Source: DATJLQ01 sp035509415 (GTDB lineage Bacteria; Pseudomonadota; Alphaproteobacteria; JACZXZ01). Taken from it: 30,665 nucleotides of DNA. This document shows, in pieces, positions 12,513 through 20,401 of the stretch (position 1 is its first letter; every line of letters begins with the position of its first letter). The stretch is taken from positions 1-30,665 of the forward strand of contig DATJLQ010000028.1 of assembly GCA_035509415.1 (NCBI GenBank), written 5' to 3'. Position numbers and translations under genes: made by a program. A model generated the notes under the pieces. The model searched no databases. It saw nothing but the letters and a program-made list of their open reading frames with translations, and was not told the origin of the DNA.

Positions 12513-15500
12513 TTGCTCCACTTCACCCGCCTCCGCCTGTCCGGCTTCAAGTCCTTCGTCGAGCCGACCGAGCTCACGATCGAGCCGGGCCTGACCGGCA
12601 TCGTCGGCCCCAACGGCTGCGGCAAGTCCAACATCGTCGAGGCGGTGCGCTGGGTCATGGGCGAGACCTCTGCCAAGCAGATGCGCGGCAGCGAGATGGA
12701 CGACGTGATCTTCGGCGGGACCCAGGACCGCCCGGCGCGCAACATCGCCGAGGTCCAGCTCACCCTCGACAACCGCCAGCGCACCGCACCCGCGCAATAC
12801 AACGACGGCGAGGAGATCGAGGTCGTGCGCCGCATCGAGCGCAGCGAAGGCTCGAACTACCGCATCAACGGGCGCGACATGCGCGCGCGCGACGTGCAGC
12901 TCCTGTTCGCCGACGCCGCGACCGGCGCGCGCTCGACGGCGCTGGTGAGCCAGGGGCGCATCAGTGCCATCATCAACGCCAAGCCCGCCGACCGGCGCGC
13001 GCTCCTTGAGGAGGCCGCCGGCATCACCGGCCTTCATTCGCGCCGCCACGAGGCCGAGCTCAGGCTACGCGCCGCCGAATCGAACCTCGAGCGCCTCGAC
13101 GACGTGATCGTCACCATGGAGGCGCAGCTCCAGAGCCTCAAGAAGCAGGCGCGCCAGGCGAGCCGCTACCGCAATCTCTCGGACCATATCCGCCGCGCCG
13201 AGGCGATGCTTTTGCATCTCCGCTGGCAGGCGGCGTTGGGCGAGGTCGCGAACGTCGAGACGCTGTTGCGCGCGGCGGAGCAGCAGGTGGCCGAGCTCAC
13301 GGCGCGCGTCGCCGCCGCCTCGACCCTCGAGGCCGAGGCCGCCGCGGCGTTGCCGCCGCTGCGCATGGCCGAGGCCGCGGCCGCCGCCGAGCTCCATCGC
13401 TACGCCGTCGCGCGCGATGCGCTCGATGCCGAGGAGCGCCGCGTGGCCGAGGCGATGGAGGCGGTCGCCGGGCGCTTGATGCAGATCGCGTCCGACACCG
13501 CGCGCGAGGAAGCCTTGGCCGCCGATGCGACCCAGGCGATCGAGCGCCTCGACGCCGAGGAGACTTCGCTCGCCGCGGCGCAGGCGCGGGAATCCGATTC
13601 GGTCGAGGCGGCGCGCCGGCACCTCGAGGCGGCGGACGCGACGCTCGCGACCGAGGAGACCGCGTTCAGCGCGCTGGTCGAGGAAGTCGCGGCGTCCGAG
13701 GCGCGCGAGCACGCGCTTGACGGCCAGATCGCCGAGCTCGCGGCACGTCTCGAGCGTCTCGGGCAGAGGCGGCAGGAGATCGCGGACGAGCGCCAACGGC
13801 TCGAGGCCGAGACCGGCGTCTCGAGTGCGCTCGAGGAGGCGAAGCGCGCCGTCGAGGCCGCGGCCGAGGCGGCCGAGCGTACCCGCGCGGCGGCCCTGGT
13901 CGCCGAGGAAACGCGCGCCGGCGCCCAGGCGGCCGAGGCCGCGGCACGCGCGGCCCTCGAGGCGCCCGAGGCCGAACGCGCCAAGCTCGCGGCCGAGGAA
14001 AAGGCGCTCGCCCACCTGCTCGGCGCGGACCATGCCGACATGTGGCCGCCCCTGATCGATGCGGTCGCGGTGACGCCCGGCTACGAGGCGGCGCTGGCGG
14101 CGGCCTTGGGCGACGATCTCGCGGCACCTCTCGACGAAGGCGCCCCGCTCCATTGGCGCGCATTGCCGCCGCTCGCGGCCCCCGCGCCGCTGCCCGAGGG
14201 CGCTCGGCCCTTGGGCGACGTCGTGACCGGGCCCGCGGCCTTGGCACGGCGTCTCTCCCAGACCGGCCTCGTCGCCGACGAAGCGACCGGGCGCGCCCTT
14301 GCGGCGAGCTTGGCGCCGGGTCAGCGGCTCGTGACGCGCGAGGGTGCGCTTTGGCGTTGGGATGGGTTTACGGTCGCGGCAGGGGCACCCACCGCAGCGG
14401 CGAAGCGTCTCGGCCAACGCCGCCGGCTCGAGGAAGTCGTGCGCGAATTGGCCGCGGCGGACGACGCCTTGGCGCCGCTCCGCTCGGCCTCGATCGAGGC
14501 GCAGGAGCGAAGCCGCGAGGCCCAGCTCGCCGAGCGCCGGGCACGCGAGGATGCGCGCGAGGCCGAGGCCGCCCATCACGCGGCGCGCGACGCGGAGCGC
14601 GCGCTCGCCCAACGCGTCGCGGCGCAAAGCGCCCACCTCGCGGCCCTCGACGAAAGTGCCAACCAGCTCGAGATCGATCGCGGCGAGGCCGAGCGCGTCA
14701 TCGACGGCGCGCGCGCGGCGCGCGCGGCGCTCCCCGACCTCGCCGAGGCGCGTCGGCGCCACGAGAGCGCGCGTGCGGCGCTCGCCGAGACCCGCGCACG
14801 GCAACGCGACGCGCAAAGTGCCTTCGACCGGCTCGCGGGCGAGGCCGAGGGACGGCGCCAGCGCTTGGCCGCGGTCGCGCGCGAGCGCGGCTCCGCCGAG
14901 ATGCGCGCGGACGCGGCGCGGCGTCAGCTCGCCGAGCTTGCCCAGCGCCGTGAGACGAGCGAGGCCGAGCGCGCGTCGCTCGCGGCCAAGCCCGCGGAGA
15001 TTTCGGCCCAGCGCTCGAGCCTCCTGGATACGATCGCGGAGGCCGAAGCCAAGCGGCGCGCGGCGGCCGACCGGCTCGCCGCCGCCGAGACGCGGATGAG
15101 CGAGGCGGACCAGGCGCTCAAAGCCGCCGAAGGCGAGCTCCATGCCGCGCGCGAGGACCGGGTGCGGCGCGAGGGTGCCGTCGCCGCCGCCGAGCAGACG
15201 CGCCTTGCCATCGTCGAGCGCATCGCCGAGCGCTTGAGCTGCGCGCCCGAGGACACTTTCGCCCTCGCCGAGCACAAGGCGGGCGACGATCTGCCGCCGC
15301 TCGACGCGATCGAGCAGCGCTTCCAACGCCTGGTCAACGAGCGCGAGAACATGGGGCCGGTCAACCTGGTCGCCGAGAAGGAGGCCGAGGAGGTGGGCGC
15401 CCAGATCGAATCGCTCCAGACCGAGCGCGCCGATCTCGTGGGCGCCATCGCGCGCCTGCGTCAGGGCATTTCCGAGCTCAACCGCGAGGGGCGCGAGCGC

Positions 15501-15977
15501 CTGCTCGCCTCGTTCGAGGCGGTCAACGGGCATTTCGGCCAGCTCTTCACGCGCCTCTTCGGCGGCGGCCGCGCCCATCTCCAGCTCACCGAATCGGACG
15601 ACCCGCTCGAGGCCGGGCTCGAGATCATGGCGAGCCCGCCCGGAAAGAAGCTCCAGATCCTGTCGCTGCTCTCGGGCGGCGAGCAGGCGCTCACGGCACT
15701 TTCGCTCCTGTTCGCCGTGTTCATGACCAACCCGGCACCCATCTGCGTGATGGACGAGGTGGACGCGCCCTTGGACGACGCCAACGTCGACCGCTTCTGC
15801 TCGCTCCTCGACGAGATCGCGCGTCATTCGAGCACGCGCTTCCTCCTGATTACGCACCACCGCATGACCATGGCGCGCATGGACCGGCTCTTCGGCGTGA
15901 CCATGCCCGAGCGCGGCGTCTCACAGCTCGTCTCGGTCGACCTCGCGGCGGCCGAGAGCCTGCGCGCGACGGCGTGA
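12513..15977 (+). CDS. smc: Chromosome segregation ATPase SMC
   Basis: A 1154-residue structural-maintenance-of-chromosomes protein that loops and organises DNA with ScpA and ScpB. The N-terminal head has Walker A GPNGCGKSN (32-40) and the Q-loop region. Two long Ala/Glu/Arg-rich coiled coils flank a hinge at about residues 495-640, starting near LLGADHADMWPPLIDAVAV. The C-terminal head has the ABC signature LLSGGEQALTALSLLFA and Walker B ICVMDEVDAPLDDANVDRF. The start is TTG at 12513, seven bases after GAGGA; it gives the expected MLHFTRLRLSGFKSFVEP beginning, and the first in-frame ATG comes only after Walker A. The gene is probably cotranscribed with the dsbA-like gene. ScpA/B genes are not in the window. 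Confidence 0.97.
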   Translation: MLHFTRLRLSGFKSFVEPTELTIEPGLTGIVGPNGCGKSNIVEAVRWVMGETSAKQMRGSEMDDVIFGGTQDRPARNIAEVQLTLDNRQRTAPAQYNDGEEIEVVRRIERSEGSNYRINGRDMRARDVQLLFADAATGARSTALVSQGRISAIINAKPADRRALLEEAAGITGLHSRRHEAELRLRAAESNLERLDDVIVTMEAQLQSLKKQARQASRYRNLSDHIRRAEAMLLHLRWQAALGEVANVETLLRAAEQQVAELTARVAAASTLEAEAAAALPPLRMAEAAAAAELHRYAVARDALDAEERRVAEAMEAVAGRLMQIASDTAREEALAADATQAIERLDAEETSLAAAQARESDSVEAARRHLEAADATLATEETAFSALVEEVAASEAREHALDGQIAELAARLERLGQRRQEIADERQRLEAETGVSSALEEAKRAVEAAAEAAERTRAAALVAEETRAGAQAAEAAARAALEAPEAERAKLAAEEKALAHLLGADHADMWPPLIDAVAVTPGYEAALAAALGDDLAAPLDEGAPLHWRALPPLAAPAPLPEGARPLGDVVTGPAALARRLSQTGLVADEATGRALAASLAPGQRLVTREGALWRWDGFTVAAGAPTAAAKRLGQRRRLEEVVRELAAADDALAPLRSASIEAQERSREAQLAERRAREDAREAEAAHHAARDAERALAQRVAAQSAHLAALDESANQLEIDRGEAERVIDGARAARAALPDLAEARRRHESARAALAETRARQRDAQSAFDRLAGEAEGRRQRLAAVARERGSAEMRADAARRQLAELAQRRETSEAERASLAAKPAEISAQRSSLLDTIAEAEAKRRAAADRLAAAETRMSEADQALKAAEGELHAAREDRVRREGAVAAAEQTRLAIVERIAERLSCAPEDTFALAEHKAGDDLPPLDAIEQRFQRLVNERENMGPVNLVAEKEAEEVGAQIESLQTERADLVGAIARLRQGISELNREGRERLLASFEAVNGHFGQLFTRLFGGGRAHLQLTESDDPLEAGLEIMASPPGKKLQILSLLSGGEQALTALSLLFAVFMTNPAPICVMDEVDAPLDDANVDRFCSLLDEIARHSSTRFLLITHHRMTMARMDRLFGVTMPERGVSQLVSVDLAAAESLRATA

Positions 15978-15982
15978 GAACG

Positions 15983-16002
15983 GGCCCGCGGCGCGGGCCT
16001 TT
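15983..16002 (+). terminator. Candidate terminator after smc
   Basis: GGCCCGC (15983-15989) pairs with GCGGGCC (15993-15999) over a three-base loop and is followed by TTTC. It starts six bases after the smc stop. The T tract is short, so termination strength is uncertain. Confidence 0.55.
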
Positions 16003-16076
16003 CGCGCCATCGCGTCGCCGCTCGAAACCCCGGAAATCCGGGCCGAATCGGTCCTTTTTGCCGCAGCGTCGCGCGC

Positions 16077-16105
16077 TTGACACGCGTTTTGCCGCTCCCT
16101 AAGGT
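16077..16105 (+). promoter_or_regulatory. Promoter of the ATP synthase F0 operon
   Basis: A perfect TTGACA at 16077-16082 lies 17 bases before TAAGGT at 16100-16105. It is 88 bases upstream of the atpI start and is the best sigma-70-type match I noticed in the window. Confidence 0.7.
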
Positions 16106-16192
16106 GCGCCGCAAAACGGCTTCCGAAGCGTCGCGTCCGAGGGGTCGGACCAGGGGTTGCGCCCTCGCGGTGCGCAAGGCAGGGGCGAGGCC

Positions 16193-16603
16193 ATGAGCGA
16201 GCCCGAACCTGGGCGGCGGCCGCCCTCCTCCCTCGAAGATCTCGACGCGCGCTTGCGCGAGGCCCGCGGCCGGCAGGTGCCCGAGATGCATGGGCGCGAC
16301 GGCGGCGGAAACGATCTCGGGATCGCGTGGCGCATCGGTATCGAGCTGGTGTCCGCGCTGGTTGTCGGCGTCGGCATCGGCTATCTGCTCGATCGCTGGC
16401 TCGGCACGCGGCCGTGGCTCATGGTGGTGTTTTTCGTGCTGGGCTCGGCGGCGGGATTGCTCAACGTGTTCCGGGCCGTGAAGGGGCTCGGGGGTGCCGT
16501 CGGCTACAAGCGCGCGCCCGACGAGTCCCGAACGCGCCGCGACGCGCCCCAGGCGCGCACCGCGCGCCGCGACGAAGACGACGACGAAGACGACGAGACG
16601 TAA
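16193..16603 (+). CDS. atpI: ATP synthase protein I
   Basis: A 136-residue AtpI homologue, the small membrane protein that begins F0 operons and is thought to help assemble the c-ring or supply magnesium. The N-terminal part is soluble and charged (SSLEDLDARLREARGR). Two membrane segments follow: ALVVGVGIGYLLDRWLGT and WLMVVFFVLGSAAGLLNVFRAV, with the GYLLDRWLGTRP motif of the family. The C-terminus is unusual: after a basic stretch it ends RRDEDDDEDDET, a highly acidic tail. The ATG at 16193 is chosen because GGGGCGAGG lies just upstream and MSEPEP is a typical start. A 40-base gap leads to atpB. Confidence 0.9.
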   Translation: MSEPEPGRRPPSSLEDLDARLREARGRQVPEMHGRDGGGNDLGIAWRIGIELVSALVVGVGIGYLLDRWLGTRPWLMVVFFVLGSAAGLLNVFRAVKGLGGAVGYKRAPDESRTRRDAPQARTARRDEDDDEDDET

Positions 16604-16643
16604 CGGGATTGGAAGCCTTAGGCGTCATCGAGAGCAGGCGACA

Positions 16644-17381
16644 ATGGCCGCAGCCGCAACCGACAGCCCCCTCGCCCAATTCGCGATCCATCCGCTGGTG
16701 CCGATCCATCTCGGGCGCGTCGACCTGTCGTTCACCAACTCGTCGGCGGTCATGGTGGCGGCCCTGCTGCTGATCTCGGGGTTCCTGATCCTGGGCATGC
16801 GCCGGCCGGCACTCGTGCCGTCCCGCTGGCAGTCGATGGCGGAGCTCTCCTACGAGTTCATCGCCAACCTGCTCGGCGACACGATCGGCAAGGAGGGCAT
16901 CCATTACTTCCCGATCGTGTTCACGATCTTCATGTTCGTGCTGTTCGGGAACCTGCTCGGCCTGATCCCGTTCAGCTTCACCTTCACGAGCCACATCATC
17001 GTCACCTTCGCGCTCGCCTTCGCGATCTTCATCGGGGTCACGCTGCTCGGCATCTGGAAGCACGGCCTCCATTTCGCGACCTTCTTCGTCCCCCCCGGCG
17101 TGTCGAAGGCGATGTGGCCGCTCCTGATCCCGATCGAGATCATCTCTTATCTCTCGCGCCCGATGAGCCTTTCGGTGCGTCTCTTCGCCAACATGCTCGC
17201 GGGCCATACGCTCTTGAAGGTGTTCGCGGGCTTCGTCTTCGTGCTCGGCATCGCGGGCATCCTGCCGCTCGCCTTCGTGGTGGCGCTATCGGGCCTCGAG
17301 TTCCTGATCGCGTTCCTCCAGGCCTACGTGTTCGCGATCCTGACTTGTCTCTACATCAACGACGCGCTCCATCTGCACTGA
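16644..17381 (+). CDS. atpB: ATP synthase F0 subunit a
   Basis: A 245-residue integral membrane subunit forming the proton half-channels beside the c-ring. Several hydrophobic helices are evident, and the essential arginine R179 is in MSLSVRLFANMLAGH. Conserved features include PLVPIHLG at the N-terminus, NLLGLIPFSFTFTSH and the C-terminal LEFLIAFLQAYVFAILTCLYINDALHLH. The ATG at 16644 gives the standard N-terminus. Second gene of the F0 operon. Confidence 0.97.
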   Translation: MAAAATDSPLAQFAIHPLVPIHLGRVDLSFTNSSAVMVAALLLISGFLILGMRRPALVPSRWQSMAELSYEFIANLLGDTIGKEGIHYFPIVFTIFMFVLFGNLLGLIPFSFTFTSHIIVTFALAFAIFIGVTLLGIWKHGLHFATFFVPPGVSKAMWPLLIPIEIISYLSRPMSLSVRLFANMLAGHTLLKVFAGFVFVLGIAGILPLAFVVALSGLEFLIAFLQAYVFAILTCLYINDALHLH

Positions 17382-17433
17382 GCGCGGCCTCGCGTTTTCG
17401 TTCAACCGGCTCAACTTCGAGAGGACAACGACC

Positions 17434-17658
17434 ATGGATTTGGCAGCTGCAAAGGCGATCGGCGCGGGCCTTGCCGCGATCGGCGTGATCGGCTCGGGTA
17501 TCGGCATCGGCGCCATCTTCGCCTCCTTCATCAGCGCGGTCGGGCGCAACCCGGCGGCGCGTGGCGACGTGTTCACGATGACCATGCTCGGCTTCGCGCT
17601 GGTCGAGGCCATCGCGCTCTACGCGCTCGTGATCGCGCTCGTCATTCTGTTCGGCTGA
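17434..17658 (+). CDS. atpE: ATP synthase F0 subunit c
   Basis: A 74-residue hairpin of two membrane helices that makes up the rotating c-ring. The glycine-rich helix 1 (GSGIGIGAIFASF), the loop RNPAARG that contacts F1, and proton-carrying Glu58 in GFALVEAIALYALV are all present. I see no sodium-binding signature, so it should be proton-driven. Strong spacing to atpB (52 bases, with GAGAGGAC upstream of the ATG) fits the high expression needed for the ring. Confidence 0.97.
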   Translation: MDLAAAKAIGAGLAAIGVIGSGIGIGAIFASFISAVGRNPAARGDVFTMTMLGFALVEAIALYALVIALVILFG

Positions 17659-17683
17659 GCGATCTCCGGCCCGGAACCGGTTC

Positions 17684-18175
17684 ATGCCTCAACTCGACCC
17701 CGCGAGCTACCCGAGCCAGCTTTTCTGGCTGGTGCTCACCTTCGTGCCGCTGCTCCTGATCCTGTGGAAGGTGGCGCTGCCGAAGGTGGGGGCGGCGCTC
17801 GAGGCAAGGCGCGCGCGCATCGATGCCGACCTCGACCGGGCCGCCAAGCTCAAGGACGAGGCGGGCGCCGTGCTCGCGGCCTACCAGAAATCGCTCGCGG
17901 CCGCGCACGAGGCGGCGCGCGCCGAGCTCAAGAAAGTGGCGGACGAGGCGGCGGGCGAGGCGGCGAAGCGCCAGGCCGAGCTCGGCGCGACCCTCGCGGG
18001 CCAGATCAAGGACGCCGAGACGCGCATCGCCGCGGCCAAGGACGCCGCCCTCGCCAACATCCGCAGCGTCGCGGGCGAAGCGGCGGTCGCCGCGACCGAG
18101 CGGCTCATCGGCGTCAAGGTCGACCGCGCGGCCCTCGAGCGCGCGCTGGCCGAGGCGGCGCGGGAGTCGCGCTGA
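17684..18175 (+). CDS. atpF': ATP synthase F0 subunit b'
   Basis: A 163-residue subunit with one N-terminal membrane helix (QLFWLVLTFVPLLLILWKVALP, about 13-34) and a long Ala/Glu/Lys-rich coiled coil. With subunit b it forms the peripheral stalk that holds F1 still. The short N-terminus MPQLDPASYPSQLFWL is characteristic of the b' form (also called atpG or atpX), which alphaproteobacteria carry next to b. The stop codon overlaps the start of atpF by one base (TGATG). Confidence 0.93.
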   Translation: MPQLDPASYPSQLFWLVLTFVPLLLILWKVALPKVGAALEARRARIDADLDRAAKLKDEAGAVLAAYQKSLAAAHEAARAELKKVADEAAGEAAKRQAELGATLAGQIKDAETRIAAAKDAALANIRSVAGEAAVAATERLIGVKVDRAALERALAEAARESR

Positions 18176-18663
18176 TGGAAATCCTGCGCGACGCCGAGTT
18201 CTGGGTCCTGGTCGCCTTCGTGATCCTGATCGTGGCCGTGTTCAAGCCGGTCAAGAAGGCGTTCACCGGCGGGCTCGATGGGCGCGCGGCCAAGATCAAG
18301 GCCGATCTCGACGAGGCCCAGCGGCTGCGCGACGAAGCGGCCGCACTCCTCGCCGAATATCGCGAGAAGCAGACGCAGGCGCTGGCCGAGGCGCAGGCGA
18401 TCCTGCGCGAAGCCGGCATCGAGGCCGCGCGCGGACGCGAGCAGGCGGCGGCCGATCTCGCGGCGGCGCTCAAGCGGCGCGAGCGGCAGGCGGTCGACCG
18501 CATCGCCCAGGCCGAGGCCAAGGCGCTCGACGAGGTGCGCGCGTCGGCGGTCGAGCTCGCCGTCGCGGTGACCGGGAACCTCTTGCGTAGCGCCCTCGAC
18601 GGCAAGAACGCCGCGCGCCTGGTCGATCAGGCGATCGCCGAGCTGCCCCAAAAGCTCCACTGA
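18175..18663 (+). CDS. atpF: ATP synthase F0 subunit b
   Basis: A 162-residue peripheral-stalk subunit with an N-terminal membrane segment (FWVLVAFVILIVAVFKPV, about 9-26) and a charged coiled coil to the end. The sequence NAEFWV-like start (MEILRDAEFWVLVAFV) is the usual alphaproteobacterial form. Its ATG overlaps the b' stop by one base, so the two subunits are likely made in a fixed ratio by coupling. It is the last gene of the operon; F1 genes are not in the window, as in other alphaproteobacteria with split ATP synthase loci. Confidence 0.95.
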   Translation: MEILRDAEFWVLVAFVILIVAVFKPVKKAFTGGLDGRAAKIKADLDEAQRLRDEAAALLAEYREKQTQALAEAQAILREAGIEAARGREQAAADLAAALKRRERQAVDRIAQAEAKALDEVRASAVELAVAVTGNLLRSALDGKNAARLVDQAIAELPQKLH

Positions 18664-18765
18664 GCCGACGACGGCTTCGCCGAGCGACGCGCCGTCCGTC
18701 CCGCGCGGCGCATCGCGGCGCCGATGAGGCGCGCTCAATCCTGGAATCGGAATTGGATTTGGCGC

Positions 18766-18783
18766 CGCGCCCGCGCGGGCGCG
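18766..18783. terminator. Perfect GC palindrome between convergent operons
   Basis: An 18-base perfect palindrome, CGCGCCCGC followed by GCGGGCGCG, lies between the end of the F0 operon and the end of the minus-strand ECF operon. It could act as a bidirectional 3' boundary; neither strand has a T run. Confidence 0.4.
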
Positions 18784-18790
18784 CTGCGGC

Positions 18791-19273
18791 TCAGTGCGGC
18801 GGACCGCCCGGGGGTGGTGCTCCCGGCGGCGGCGGCGGCGGCGGCGGATGACGCGAGCTCGCGAACAGCTCGCGCCGTCCGTCGAGCGAGAGTTTCGCCA
18901 CCACCGAATCGATGGTCGCCTCGATCGCGCGGTCGTACGCCTCGCGGCGCGCGTGGGTCTCGGCGAGGGCGGCCGTGAAGGCGGCGTGGTCGAAGGGATC
19001 GGCCGTGAGCAGCGTGCGCAGCCGGTAGCGGCTCGCCTGCAGCTCGGCGAACAGCGTGTCGAGCTTCGAGCGGTTCGCCTGGTAGACGTCCCGGAGCGAC
19101 GCCTCGTCGGCCGAATCGAGATGCCGGCCGAGACGGTCGAGGATGTCGGCCGGACCGTGGGGCGCGACGTGCCAGCGCACGCCGAGGAAATGCATCGTGG
19201 CGCTGCCGATGAAGAACAGGTTCAGCGCCACCGAGACGAACAGCAGGATCTGGAGCTTTCGGCTCACGCGCAA
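18791..19273 (-). CDS. Periplasmic metal-sensor-like protein, Spy/CnrX type
   Basis: A 160-residue protein with a single N-terminal membrane anchor (about 8-28, LQILLFVSVALNLFFIGSATM) and a helical periplasmic domain: DEASLRDVYQANRSKLDTLFAELQASRYRLRTLLTADPFDHAAFTAALAETHARR. This matches the heavy-metal-resistance (CnrX/Spy-like) fold. It ends with a proline tract of eight residues and a Gly/Pro tail finishing in His. It follows the anti-sigma gene by four bases in the same operon, as in CnrX-CnrY-CnrH systems where the periplasmic protein senses metal and acts through the membrane anti-sigma factor. Whether this one senses metal or misfolded protein is open. Confidence 0.85.
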   Translation of the reverse strand: MRVSRKLQILLFVSVALNLFFIGSATMHFLGVRWHVAPHGPADILDRLGRHLDSADEASLRDVYQANRSKLDTLFAELQASRYRLRTLLTADPFDHAAFTAALAETHARREAYDRAIEATIDSVVAKLSLDGRRELFASSRHPPPPPPPPGAPPPGGPPH

Positions 19274-19277
19274 TACC

Positions 19278-19739
19278 CTAGAGGCCGGCCACGTCGTAGG
19301 GACTGTCGTCGACGCTCACCAGGTTGCCGTCGCTCGCCGAGGAAACCTGCTCGCCGGTCCCGGCCAAATCGATGCCGGTGAAATCGGTCTGGAACATGCC
19401 GGTCACGATACCGAGGACCATGACGAAAGCAAGCGCCGCGGCGCGCGGCCAGAGTGCCCCCAGATCGAGGCTGCCCAGGCCCCAGAAGCGGCCGCCGCGC
19501 GCGGGCTCGGCCACGGCGCGTTGGGCGATGCGCGCGACGAGCCGCCCGGCGCGCGCCGGATCGTCCGCCACGGCATAGAGATCGAGCGCGCGGTCGAGCC
19601 GCGCGGCCTCGCCGAGCGCGGCCTTCGCCGCATGGTCGCTCGCGATCAGCGTCTCGGCCGGCGCGCGCGCGTCCGCGGGCCAGCGGCGCAAATCCGCGCC
19701 GTAAGCCTCGAGAAAATACTTGAAGCGCTCGAAATTCAT
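19278..19739 (-). CDS. Probable membrane anti-sigma factor
   Basis: A 153-residue protein with a cytoplasmic N-terminal region (MNFERFKYFLEAYGADLRRWPADARAPAETLIA), one membrane helix at about 97-114 (PRAAALAFVMVLGIVTGMF) and a periplasmic tail of about 38 residues. It lacks the zinc-binding HxxxCxxC of ZAS anti-sigma factors. Its start overlaps the sigma factor stop by four bases (ATGA), the standard coupling for sigma/anti-sigma pairs. The role is inferred mainly from topology and position; the sequence family of small single-span proteins after ECF genes in alphaproteobacteria agrees. Confidence 0.8.
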   Translation of the reverse strand: MNFERFKYFLEAYGADLRRWPADARAPAETLIASDHAAKAALGEAARLDRALDLYAVADDPARAGRLVARIAQRAVAEPARGGRFWGLGSLDLGALWPRAAALAFVMVLGIVTGMFQTDFTGIDLAGTGEQVSSASDGNLVSVDDSPYDVAGL

Positions 19740-20401
19740 TCCTCCTCCTTGGGTCCTTGGACCCCGAGGGCCGCGAGCTTGCCTTTGAGCGTGCGCCGCG
19801 CCCGCACCAATAGAGCCTCGAGGGCCGAGACCGAGACCTGGAGCGCTTCCGCCGCCTCCTGGTTGCTCAGCTCCTCATAATAGCAAAGCGTCAGCGCCGC
19901 GCGCTGCCGGTCCGGCAGTTCGGCCACCGCGCGCGCCACGTCGCGCTCGACCTCGCCGCGGTAGATCTCGGCAACGGCAGTCGGCGCCGGATCGACCGGG
20001 TCGCCCGCCGCCTCGAGCGGCTGGGCCGTGGGCCGGCGCTTGCGGTCGAGGCACAAATTCACCAGCACGCGGAAGAACCAGGTGGTGAACTTGCCGCGCC
20101 CCGGCTGCCAGGTGTCGGCCTTGGTCCAGAGGCGGAGGAAGGCCTCCTGCACGATCTCCTCCGCGTCGCTCGCGTTGCGCATCATGCGCGTCGCGAGCCG
20201 GAGGCTGCGTTGCATGTGGCGTTCCATGAGCTGCCGAAACGCCGCCGCTTCGCCTTTGGCCGTGCGCGCGACCAACTCCTCGTCCGTGTCCTCGCCCATG
20301 CGCTCGATCACCCGCGCGACGGCCCGAGAGCGGGGCGCCGGATGGCGCCCCAACTCCAAGACCGCGGCGGCGGCGCCACTCCGGAGGCCGAGACTAGCCA
20401 T
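19736..20401 (-). CDS. ECF-type RNA polymerase sigma factor
   Basis: A sigma-70 family factor with region 2 (DEELVARTAKGEAAAFRQLMERH to SDAEEIVQEAFLRLWTKADTW and FTTWFFRVLVNLCLDRKRR) and region 4 (VAELPDRQRAALTLCYYEELSNQEAAEALQVSVSALEALLVRARRTLK); regions 1 and 3 are absent, as in ECF factors. The start at 20401 gives 221 residues and overlaps the stop of the upstream gene by eight bases; the ATG at 20299 (MGEDTDEELV, 187 residues) is an equally plausible start closer to family length. It is the second gene of a four-gene operon with two Spy-like proteins and an anti-sigma factor. It should redirect RNA polymerase in response to an envelope or metal signal. Confidence 0.93.
   Translation of the reverse strand: MASLGLRSGAAAAVLELGRHPAPRSRAVARVIERMGEDTDEELVARTAKGEAAAFRQLMERHMQRSLRLATRMMRNASDAEEIVQEAFLRLWTKADTWQPGRGKFTTWFFRVLVNLCLDRKRRPTAQPLEAAGDPVDPAPTAVAEIYRGEVERDVARAVAELPDRQRAALTLCYYEELSNQEAAEALQVSVSALEALLVRARRTLKGKLAALGVQGPKEEE

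Noticed and set aside
13065..15860. Long open frame opposite smc on the minus strand
   Set aside because: It mirrors the third-position GC bias of smc, has no recognisable motif, and the plus-strand product is unambiguous.
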